A DNA stretch of 64,000 nt from Marinibium conchae. Its GTDB lineage: Bacteria; Pseudomonadota; Gammaproteobacteria; Enterobacterales; Alteromonadaceae. The stretch covers positions 807,279 through 871,278 of the forward strand of contig NZ_JADNRN010000002.1 in the NCBI RefSeq assembly GCF_015595035.1, in the 5' to 3' direction. Below the pieces are notes generated by a model. It worked only from the letters and a program-made list of their open reading frames with translations. It had not been told where the DNA came from and did no database searches. Positions 57,034-64,000 of this stretch are shown here, piece by piece (the first letter of the stretch is position 1; each line of letters starts with the position of its first letter). The position numbers and the translations under genes are program-made.

Positions 57034-57468
57034 ATGAGACTTAACACTCTAGCTCCTGCCGAAGGAGCAAAACATTCAGGTAAGCGCGTAGGTCGCGGTA
57101 TCGGTTCTGGCTTAGGCAAAACTGGTGGTCGTGGTCACAAAGGTCAAAAGTCTCGTTCAGGCGGGTCTGTTAAGCCAGGTTTTGAAGGTGGTCAAATGCC
57201 AATTCAACGCCGCTTACCGAAATTCGGTTTTACGTCACGTAAGTCGTTCGTATCTGATCAAGTGACACTTAGTGAAATTGCTAAAGTAGAAGGCGATATC
57301 GTTTCTTTAGAAACTTTGAAAGCAGCTGGTCTCATCAAGAAAGAGATCCTGTTTGTAAAAGTGATGAAGAGTGGCGAAATCAACCGTCCTGTTACTTTAA
57401 GTGGTATCAAAGTGTCTGCAGGTGCGCTTGAAGCGATTAACGCGGCTGGCGGTAAAGTAGAGGAATAA
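57034..57468 (+). CDS. rplO: 50S ribosomal protein L15
   Basis: The 144-residue protein has the glycine-rich N-terminus [20 protein letters not shown] and ends [20 protein letters not shown]. It extends into the 50S core. The secY gene follows after 5 bases. Confidence 0.98.
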   Translation: MRLNTLAPAEGAKHSGKRVGRGIGSGLGKTGGRGHKGQKSRSGGSVKPGFEGGQMPIQRRLPKFGFTSRKSFVSDQVTLSEIAKVEGDIVSLETLKAAGLIKKEILFVKVMKSGEINRPVTLSGIKVSAGALEAINAAGGKVEE

Positions 57469-57473
57469 GCTAA

Positions 57474-58784
57474 ATGGCAAAACCAGGACTAAATCCAGGA
57501 GCGGGTGGCGGACTAAGTGAACTTAAGTCGCGCTTGTTGTTCGTTCTTGGAGCTATTATCGTGTTTAGGCTGGGTTCGTATGTGCCTATCCCTGGTATCG
57601 ATGGCAACGTGTTAGCTCAATTGTTTGAGCAACAGAAAGGCACCATTGTAGAGATGATGAATATGTTCTCTGGTGGTGCTCTTGAGAGAGCCTCAGTACT
57701 AGCATTAGGGATAATGCCTTACATTACAGCTTCAATTATTGTGCAGTTGCTATCGCATATGTACCCTCCATTGATGGAGCTTAAAAAAGAAGGTGAAGCG
57801 GGTAAACGCAAAATTAGTCAATATACTAGGTATCTCACTTTAGTATTAGCAATTTTCCAATCCGTTGGTATTGCTACTGGTTTGCCAAACTTGGTACAAG
57901 GTTTAGTTATCAACCCAGGTATCGGTTTCTATTTTACAGCTATCGTGAGTTTGGTTACTGGCACCATGTTTTTAATGTGGTTAGGTGAGCAAATAACTGA
58001 GCGCGGTATTGGCAACGGTATTTCTATACTAATATTTGCTGGTATCGTTGCTGGGTTGCCAACAGCAATCGGTCAAACCGCTGAGCAAGCAAGACTGGGT
58101 GAAATTAACATGTTGTTCTTGCTCGTTATCGGTGCGATCATAGTAGCACTTACCTATCTTGTCGTTTTTGTTGAAAGAGCGCAACGCAGAATCGTTGTGA
58201 ACTACGCAAAACGTCAACAAGGAAGGAAAGTATTTGCTGCGCAAAGTTCACATCTACCTCTCAAGGTAAATATGGCCGGTGTTATTCCACCAATCTTTGC
58301 ATCTAGTATTATACTTTTCCCAAGCACATTAGCGGGTATGGTTGGACAGAATGAGTCATTCTCATTCTTAACAGACATTTCACTCGCGTTGTCGCCTGGT
58401 AATCCTTTGTATGTAATGTTATATGCTGCAACGATTATTTTCTTCTGCTTCTTTTATACAGCATTAGTTTTTAATCCTCGCGAAACAGCTGATAATTTAA
58501 AGAAATCTGGTGCTTTTGTTCCTGGTATTCGTCCAGGCGAGCAAACCTCTCGGTATATCGATAAGGTGATGACTCGTTTAACTCTAGCCGGTGCTCTCTA
58601 TATTACCTTTGTTTGTTTGGTGCCTGAGTTCTTGCTACTGTGGTTTAACGTTCCGTTTTACTTCGGTGGTACATCACTACTCATTATATGTGTTGTGGTA
58701 ATGGACTTTATGGCGCAGGTGCAAACCCATTTGATGTCTCATCAATATGGGGATGTTCTTAAGAAAGCTAATCTTAAGGGTTAA
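57474..58784 (+). CDS. secY: Protein translocase subunit SecY
   Basis: The 436-residue protein has ten transmembrane helices, with [14 protein letters not shown] near the first, the plug-like region following, and conserved cytoplasmic loop [14 protein letters not shown] and [16 protein letters not shown]. It forms the SecYEG channel in the inner membrane for export and membrane insertion. Its place in the spc operon is canonical. Confidence 0.98.
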   Translation: MAKPGLNPGAGGGLSELKSRLLFVLGAIIVFRLGSYVPIPGIDGNVLAQLFEQQKGTIVEMMNMFSGGALERASVLALGIMPYITASIIVQLLSHMYPPLMELKKEGEAGKRKISQYTRYLTLVLAIFQSVGIATGLPNLVQGLVINPGIGFYFTAIVSLVTGTMFLMWLGEQITERGIGNGISILIFAGIVAGLPTAIGQTAEQARLGEINMLFLLVIGAIIVALTYLVVFVERAQRRIVVNYAKRQQGRKVFAAQSSHLPLKVNMAGVIPPIFASSIILFPSTLAGMVGQNESFSFLTDISLALSPGNPLYVMLYAATIIFFCFFYTALVFNPRETADNLKKSGAFVPGIRPGEQTSRYIDKVMTRLTLAGALYITFVCLVPEFLLLWFNVPFYFGGTSLLIICVVVMDFMAQVQTHLMSHQYGDVLKKANLKG

Positions 58785-58815
58785 ATCTTAAGTTAGCCAA
58801 TTACGGAGTGATGTA

Positions 58816-58929
58816 ATGAAAGTTCGTGCATCCGTTAAAAAGATTTGCCGTAACTGCAAGATCATTAAACGTAACGGCGTTGTTAGAGTGATCTGTGTAG
58901 AGCCTAAGCATAAGCAAAGGCAAGGTTAA
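58816..58929 (+). CDS. rpmJ: 50S ribosomal protein L36
   Basis: The 37-residue protein begins [18 protein letters not shown] and ends EPKHKQRQG. The cysteines at 11, 14 and 27 and histidine 33 make it the zinc-binding form. It was too short for standard ORF calling but is unmistakable. GGAGTG lies before ATG 58816; 31 bases separate it from secY. Confidence 0.97.
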   Translation: MKVRASVKKICRNCKIIKRNGVVRVICVEPKHKQRQG

Positions 58930-59082
58930 TCAACTCTTATTTATAAGAGATAAACTTGGTTTTTAATATCGGGTGCTGTACTAGCACCCGAGCTCTAAAA
59001 CCTTTATTTGCAATTTAGTTGCTGGGTAAGTATCCTATCGGGCTTTTTAGGCTAGCAACAATAATTAAGAGGAGTGCTGTTA
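58930..59082 (+). promoter_or_regulatory. rpmJ-rpsM spacer with hairpin (alpha operon leader)
   Basis: TCGGGTGCT (58969-58977) and AGCACCCGA (58983-58991) form a perfect 9-bp hairpin with a five-base loop, not followed by a T-run. A second motif (CTCTTATTTATAAGAG, 58934-58949) forms a smaller 6-bp hairpin. The region precedes rpsM, where S4 binds the alpha operon leader RNA to repress translation in enterobacteria. It may also attenuate transcription. Confidence 0.5.
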
Positions 59083-59439
59083 ATGGCCCGTATCGCTGGC
59101 ATTAACATTCCTGATCACAAACATGCCGTAATCGCTATCCAAGCGATCTTCGGTATCGGCGCAACGAGAGCGAAAGTAATCTGCGCAGGTGCTGGTGTAT
59201 CAGAATCAACCAAGATCAAAGATCTTGATGAAGCGACTATTGATAAACTTCGTGATGAAGTTGCTAAATTTACAGTTGAGGGTGACCTTCGCCGTGAAGT
59301 ATCAATGAGTATTAAACGTTTGATGGACCTAGGTTGCTTCCGTGGTATTCGCCACCGTCGTAGCTTACCTCTACGTGGTCAGCGCACTAAAACTAATGCG
59401 CGCACCCGTAAAGGTCCTCGTAAACCTATTAAAAAGTAA
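59083..59439 (+). CDS. rpsM: 30S ribosomal protein S13
   Basis: The 118-residue protein begins [16 protein letters not shown] and has the signature [20 protein letters not shown]. It contacts tRNA and the 50S subunit. AGAGGAG precedes ATG 59083. It opens the alpha operon. Confidence 0.98.
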   Translation: MARIAGINIPDHKHAVIAIQAIFGIGATRAKVICAGAGVSESTKIKDLDEATIDKLRDEVAKFTVEGDLRREVSMSIKRLMDLGCFRGIRHRRSLPLRGQRTKTNARTRKGPRKPIKK

Positions 59440-59451
59440 GCGAGGGTTACA

Positions 59452-59841
59452 ATGGCTAAAGCACCTACTCGCGCTAGAAAGCGCGTAAAACGTCAAGTTG
59501 CTGATGGTATGGCTCATATCCATGCCTCTTTCAACAACACAATTGTGACAATCACTGACCGTCAGGGTAACGCTCTATCTTGGGCTACTTCTGGTGGGTC
59601 TGGTTTCCGTGGTTCACGTAAATCTACTCCTTTTGCTGCACAGGTTGCTGCTGAAAGAGCTGGAATTGCTGCACAGGAATACGGCTTGAAGAACATCGAA
59701 GTGTTCGTTAAAGGCCCAGGTCCAGGTCGTGAATCTGCAATCCGTGCGTTAAACGCAACGGGTTATAAGATCACAAATATTACCGATGTGACACCTATAC
59801 CTCACAACGGTTGTCGTCCACCGAAAAAGCGTCGCGTTTAA
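59452..59841 (+). CDS. rpsK: 30S ribosomal protein S11
   Basis: The 129-residue protein has [20 protein letters not shown] and [16 protein letters not shown] and ends [11 protein letters not shown]. It is part of the platform of the 30S subunit. Confidence 0.98.
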   Translation: MAKAPTRARKRVKRQVADGMAHIHASFNNTIVTITDRQGNALSWATSGGSGFRGSRKSTPFAAQVAAERAGIAAQEYGLKNIEVFVKGPGPGRESAIRALNATGYKITNITDVTPIPHNGCRPPKKRRV

Positions 59842-59865
59842 TCGACGGACAGTTGGAGAAAGATC

Positions 59866-60486
59866 ATGGCTAGATATTTGGGTCCAAAACTCAAACTAAG
59901 TCGTCGTGAAGGAACAGACCTGTTTCTTAAAAGCGGCGTAAGAGCAATTGAAAGCAAGTGTAAAATTGACACTGCACCTGGTCAGCATGGCGCCCGTCGC
60001 GGTCGTTTGTCTGATTACGGCGTTCAATTGCGTGAAAAGCAAAAAGTACGTCGTATGTATGGCGTGTTAGAAAAGCAATTTAGAAACTACTACAAAGAAG
60101 CTGCTCGCCTTAAGGGTAATACAGGTGAAAACTTGTTGCAGCTTTTAGAACAGCGTCTTGATAACGTTGTATACCGTATGGGTTTCGCAAGCACTCGTGC
60201 TGAAGCTCGTCAACTAGTTAGCCATAAAGCTATCGTAGTTAACGGTAAAGTAGTGAACATTCCATCGTTCAACGTAAAAGCTGAAAACGTGGTTGCTGTT
60301 CGTGAAAAAGCGAAAAAACAGGCTCGTATTGTTTCTGCTCTAGAACTAGCAGATCAACGCGAGAAACCAACATGGTTGGAAGTTGACAACACGAAAATGG
60401 AAGGTGTTTTTAAACGCGTTCCTGAAAGAACGGATTTGTCTGCGGACATTAACGAACAGTTGATTGTCGAACTTTACTCTAAGTAA
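59866..60486 (+). CDS. rpsD: 30S ribosomal protein S4
   Basis: The 206-residue protein begins [19 protein letters not shown] and has the S4 RNA-binding region [20 protein letters not shown]. It initiates 30S assembly and is the translational repressor of this operon in enterobacteria. It lacks the zinc-binding cysteine cluster of some S4 forms. Confidence 0.98.
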   Translation: MARYLGPKLKLSRREGTDLFLKSGVRAIESKCKIDTAPGQHGARRGRLSDYGVQLREKQKVRRMYGVLEKQFRNYYKEAARLKGNTGENLLQLLEQRLDNVVYRMGFASTRAEARQLVSHKAIVVNGKVVNIPSFNVKAENVVAVREKAKKQARIVSALELADQREKPTWLEVDNTKMEGVFKRVPERTDLSADINEQLIVELYSK

Positions 60487-60509
60487 AGATTAACTAAAGA
60501 GGATACATT

Positions 60510-61496
60510 GTGGGTTCAGTGACCGAATTCCTAAAGCCAAGATTAGTTGAAATTGAAAATGTTTCACCTACTCGTGCAAAAGTAACACTTGAGCCTTTAG
60601 AGCGAGGCTTCGGCCATACTCTGGGTAATGCATTACGCCGTATCTTGCTTTCGTCTATGCCTGGTTGTGCAGTGACTGAAGTTGAGATCGATGGAGTATT
60701 ACACGAGTACAGCACTAAAGAAGGTGTTCAAGAAGACGTAATCGAAGTTTTGCTTAACCTAAAAGGACTAGCAGTTCGTCTTGAAGGTAAGACCGAAGCA
60801 ACGCTAACATTAGTTAAGTCTGGTGCTGGCCCTGTTGTTGCCGGTGATATCCAGCACGATGGTGACGTTGAGATCGTAAATCCAGAGCATGTTATCTGTA
60901 CCTTAACTGGCGAAGCTGAATTAAGCATGCGTATTAAGGTTGAGATGGGCCGAGGTTATGTTCCAGCTTCAACTCGTCGTTCCTCTGAAGATGATGATCG
61001 TCCAATTGGTCGTTTATTAGTAGATGCTTCATACAGCCCAGTAGAGCGTATTGCTTATTCTGTTGAGTCTGCTCGCGTTGAACAACGCACAGACCTTGAT
61101 AAGCTTATTATCGATATGGAAACTAACGGAACATTAGATCCGGAAGAAGCCATTCGTCGTTCTGCCACAATCTTAGCTGAGCAACTTGATGCCTTCGTTG
61201 AATTACGTGACATCTCTGAGCCAGTTGAGAAAGAGGAGAAGCCTGAATTTGATCCAATTCTTCTTCGTCCAGTGGACGATTTAGAGTTAACGGTTCGTTC
61301 GGCTAACTGTTTGAAAGCGGAAGCTATCCAATATATTGGTGACCTGGTACAGCGTACTGAAGTTGAACTTCTTAAAACGCCTAACTTAGGTAAGAAGTCG
61401 CTTACAGAAATTAAAGATGTACTTGCTTCTCGTGGGCTTTCTCTAGGCATGCGCCTAGAAAACTGGCCACCAGAATCAATCGCTGAAAAAGATTAA
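60510..61496 (+). CDS. rpoA: RNA polymerase subunit alpha
   Basis: The 328-residue protein begins GTG ([15 protein letters not shown]). N-terminal dimerisation and beta-binding domain comes first. A flexible linker about residue 240 leads to the alpha-CTD, with UP-element and activator contacts in [17 protein letters not shown] and [21 protein letters not shown]. Position after rpsD is canonical, and GAGGA lies upstream. Confidence 0.98.
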   Translation: MGSVTEFLKPRLVEIENVSPTRAKVTLEPLERGFGHTLGNALRRILLSSMPGCAVTEVEIDGVLHEYSTKEGVQEDVIEVLLNLKGLAVRLEGKTEATLTLVKSGAGPVVAGDIQHDGDVEIVNPEHVICTLTGEAELSMRIKVEMGRGYVPASTRRSSEDDDRPIGRLLVDASYSPVERIAYSVESARVEQRTDLDKLIIDMETNGTLDPEEAIRRSATILAEQLDAFVELRDISEPVEKEEKPEFDPILLRPVDDLELTVRSANCLKAEAIQYIGDLVQRTEVELLKTPNLGKKSLTEIKDVLASRGLSLGMRLENWPPESIAEKD

Positions 61497-61537
61497 TCAG
61501 GTTTTAGATAAACTGATTTGTAAAGAAGGATATAGCT

Positions 61538-61939
61538 ATGCGCCATCGTAAGAGTGGTAGACAGTTAAATCGTAACAGCAGCCACAGACAAGCAATGTTT
61601 AAAAACATGGCTAGTTCATTGGTAAAACACGAAGTTATTAAGACTACGTTGCCGAAAGCGAAAGAACTGCGTCGAGTAATAGAGCCGCTAATCACACTAG
61701 CTAAGCAAGACAGCGTTGCAAATCGCCGTTTAGCAATGGCTAGAACCGGTGATAAAGAAGTGGTAGGTAAATTGTTTAACGAACTTGGTCCGCGTTATGA
61801 CGCACGTCCAGGTGGTTACAGTCGTATTTTGAAGTGTGGTTTCCGTTCTGGTGACAACGCTCCAATGGCTTTCGTTGAATTGGTTGACCGCCCTGTTGTT
61901 GAAGCTGATGAAGAAGTAGTGGAAGCAGTAGAAGAATAA
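61538..61939 (+). CDS. rplQ: 50S ribosomal protein L17
   Basis: The 133-residue protein begins [19 protein letters not shown] and has [18 protein letters not shown] and an acidic C-terminal tail ([12 protein letters not shown]). It surrounds the exit tunnel. It is the last gene of the alpha operon; a strong terminator follows. Confidence 0.98.
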   Translation: MRHRKSGRQLNRNSSHRQAMFKNMASSLVKHEVIKTTLPKAKELRRVIEPLITLAKQDSVANRRLAMARTGDKEVVGKLFNELGPRYDARPGGYSRILKCGFRSGDNAPMAFVELVDRPVVEADEEVVEAVEE

Positions 61940-61961
61940 GAGTTTAATATAGACTCGTATT

Positions 61962-61989
61962 AAAAAGCCCAGCATTGCTGGGCTTTTTA
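61962..61989 (+). terminator. Terminator of the alpha operon
   Basis: AAAAAGCCCAGCA pairs with TGCTGGGCTTTTT in a near-perfect stem (61962-61989) with a T-run, right after the rplQ stop. Confidence 0.92.
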
Positions 61990-62062
61990 TTTTGTAGAAT
62001 ATAGCAATAAAAAGTGATTTTATTAATACAAGGTCATAGTAAATATAAAGCGTTATACACCA

Positions 62063-62131
62063 ATGACTATATTGTTTTTGTCACTTGCCGGTTGCGTTAG
62101 CATCAAGAGCCCGGACAATTTAATGGTGTAA
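62063..62131 (+). CDS. Possible 22-residue lipoprotein
   Basis: ATG at 62063 opens a frame MTILFLSLAGCVSIKSPDNL ending at TAA 62131. LAGC is a lipobox, which makes it look like an entericidin-type mini lipoprotein or the remains of a longer one. There is only a weak ribosome site. Evidence for expression is lacking. Confidence 0.2.
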   Translation: MTILFLSLAGCVSIKSPDNLMV

Positions 62132-62184
62132 AAAGCATAATCTACGCAGCTTACTTCGAGCCCTAACCCATAGTGGCTAGACCA

Positions 62185-62958
62185 CTAATTATAATACATG
62201 TCTATATATACTTGTGCTTGCGCGGCTGTTAAACCACCGCGCTCCGCGCTATCACCTATTAGGTTTTGTTCAATACCGCGTTGTTCAGCTAATTCAACTA
62301 GTCTCTCTAATGCTTCTGGGTGTTTCGCCAGTTGCTCTACTGAAATAATGATCATTGATTCTGATTCGGTAGAATCTTCGGGAAAGAGTGCTAGTAAAGC
62401 ATCGACTACATATTTTCCCACCAAAGGAACTTCTTGAATCGTAGTTACTAATACATCCATCGTTTTATTTGGGTAAGACCTAGCAAGTGTTTTAGCGATT
62501 TGATCTGCCGAATCGGGCTCCATATTAACCGCCGTTCGTACTATTTCATTAAACTCTTCCGGTGAAAACTTACATGCAGCTTGTGTTGCATACTCTGCAT
62601 AGCTTGGCTCAGCGTTAATCGCAAGAGTCACTAATTCCGTAGCTGGTGCAACTTTTCTTTCTAATGCTAATTCTATTATGTCGTCAACATAAGATGGTTG
62701 AGATGAAACTGCAGCTGATACTATTTCTCGATATTTTTCTGGATAGGTATCTAATGCAATTCTCACTAATTCCGGTGTATTTTCAGGGTAACGCGCTAAT
62801 ACAGTTCTGATGGCTCTGCCTACAGAGTTGCTGCTCTTCACCTGTTGTTTTAAGAACTGACTTGATTGGGTAAACGATTCCTCAGCTTCGTTTTGTTGCG
62901 AAAGAGCAACAGGGCTCATTGCTAACATTGTACTCACTGCAAATATTACTACTTTCAT
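62185..62958 (-). CDS. Secreted helical-repeat protein (15-residue repeats)
   Basis: The 257-residue protein has a signal peptide (MKVVIFAVSTMLAMSPVALS) and about eight tandem 15-residue units from about residue 54 to 178. Examples are ARYPENTPELVRIAL, DTYPEKYREIVSAAV, SSQPSYVDDIIELAL and NAEPSYAEYATQAAC. The pattern xxxPxxxxxIVxxAx suggests a short alpha-solenoid-like rod. The C-terminus GGLTAAQAQVYIDMYYN is separate. I recognise no family. It stands alone between the alpha operon and the rRNA promoter, probably in the periplasm. Confidence 0.75.
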   Translation of the reverse strand: MKVVIFAVSTMLAMSPVALSQQNEAEESFTQSSQFLKQQVKSSNSVGRAIRTVLARYPENTPELVRIALDTYPEKYREIVSAAVSSQPSYVDDIIELALERKVAPATELVTLAINAEPSYAEYATQAACKFSPEEFNEIVRTAVNMEPDSADQIAKTLARSYPNKTMDVLVTTIQEVPLVGKYVVDALLALFPEDSTESESMIIISVEQLAKHPEALERLVELAEQRGIEQNLIGDSAERGGLTAAQAQVYIDMYYN

Positions 62959-63226
62959 CGCTTAATTCCTCTATTCTTCTGCTCATAACCGAGGTCAGAA
63001 GTTGTAACTGGATTGTTAAGGTACGCTTATGTTTAAAAACTTGCAACTATTATGCGTATTGTACTTGACCTATCCGTATAAATGTCTACAATGCGCGTCG
63101 CTTTCGAGGATTAGTTTCTAAGAGTTAAGACCAACTATACGCCTTCGGGTTCAATATAATGGGTTGTCTGTAAAGACTAGTAATTTTTAGAGGCAGAAAT
63201 TTTTAAATAATTACTCATAAAAAAGC
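62959..63226. other. Intergenic region ahead of the rRNA promoter
   Basis: No gene is seen. The last 40 bases are very AT-rich (ATTTTTAAATAATTACTC), which would serve as an UP element for the rRNA promoter. The earlier part contains the promoter region of the minus-strand repeat protein but no clear boxes. Confidence 0.4.
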
Positions 63227-63254
63227 TTGACAATAAATCGGATGTAGGTAGTAT
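63227..63254 (+). promoter_or_regulatory. rRNA operon promoter (P1-like)
   Basis: TTGACA (63227-63232) and TAGTAT (63249-63254) with a 16-base spacer, an AT-rich UP region in front, and a GC-containing discriminator (ACGCATCCCGC). This matches rrn P1 promoters, where a 16-base spacer and GC discriminator give control by ppGpp and initiating NTP. Confidence 0.75.
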
Positions 63255-63323
63255 ACGCATCCCGCTTGAGACGGCACGAAACGTGACTTTCAAGCCGCTG
63301 GTGAAATAGAAAGAAGCCAGCAC

Positions 63324-63335
63324 GTTCTTTAACAA
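63324..63335 (+). promoter_or_regulatory. rRNA antitermination boxA
   Basis: GTTCTTTAACAA matches the boxA consensus (TGCTCTTTAACA) in the leader about 70 bases downstream of the promoter and 71 bases before the 16S start. It recruits NusB/NusE for antitermination. Confidence 0.8.
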
Positions 63336-63405
63336 TATAAAACAAGACAATCTGTGTGGGCACTCATTAAGAGTGTCGACAACAAAAAACGATTTACAAA
63401 AAATT

Positions 63406-64000
<595 letters not shown>

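Overview
The window looks like the chromosome of a marine gammaproteobacterium of the Alteromonadales (Alteromonadaceae-like). This rests on the spc/alpha ribosomal operons, the start of a 16S rRNA gene with gammaproteobacterial sequence, a MotX protein of a sodium-driven polar flagellum, YbbN/CnoX, DUF2065-purA, rnr-rlmB and ubiD-fre in gammaproteobacterial arrangements, and many exported peptidases. Genus and species cannot be fixed from what is visible.

Layout. 1-2490 is an accessory strip that reads as the end of an integron cassette array: a toxin-antitoxin-like pair with a GNAT enzyme, an RHS core remnant, an IS3 fragment, a VOC cassette with an attC site, a lipoprotein cassette, and half of a final attC. 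2513-4356 holds a type IV pilin and an Xre/RES toxin-antitoxin pair directly upstream of rho (4666-5931). 6010-12324 holds a GNAT enzyme, a 1682-residue DUF4132-type protein and a small conserved partner; this pair is the best candidate for an undescribed system. 12575-26831 is mostly core metabolism and envelope functions: M20 hydrolase, purE-purK, tRNA-Thr, exported M17 aminopeptidase, PCuAC copper chaperone, Dps, sugar dehydrogenase, Tat-exported dienelactone hydrolase, PhyH oxygenase, CnoX, DUF2065-purA, aldehyde dehydrogenase and VOC.

26828-37315 is a divergent cell-wall recycling cluster. The minus strand carries an SSS symporter, murQ, an M14 peptidase, an amidase fused to a degenerate beta-lactamase-like domain, and an NhaC antiporter. 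The plus strand carries alr and a BadF/MurK-like sugar kinase. Together they could import muropeptide sugar, phosphorylate it, remove lactate with MurQ, trim peptides and handle D-alanine.

37417-50694 holds a DUF2846 lipoprotein, glutaryl-CoA dehydrogenase, a DEAD-box helicase, a solute-binding protein, an M28 peptidase, fre and ubiD, motX, a two-gene envelope-stress-like operon behind a good sigma-54 promoter, and rnr-rlmB. 50764-52986 is a sulfatase fused to a YHYH domain. 53444-61939 is the spc operon followed by the alpha operon, without the S10 operon in front. 62185-62958 is a secreted protein built of 15-residue repeats. The window ends with an rRNA promoter and the first ~600 bases of a 16S rRNA gene.
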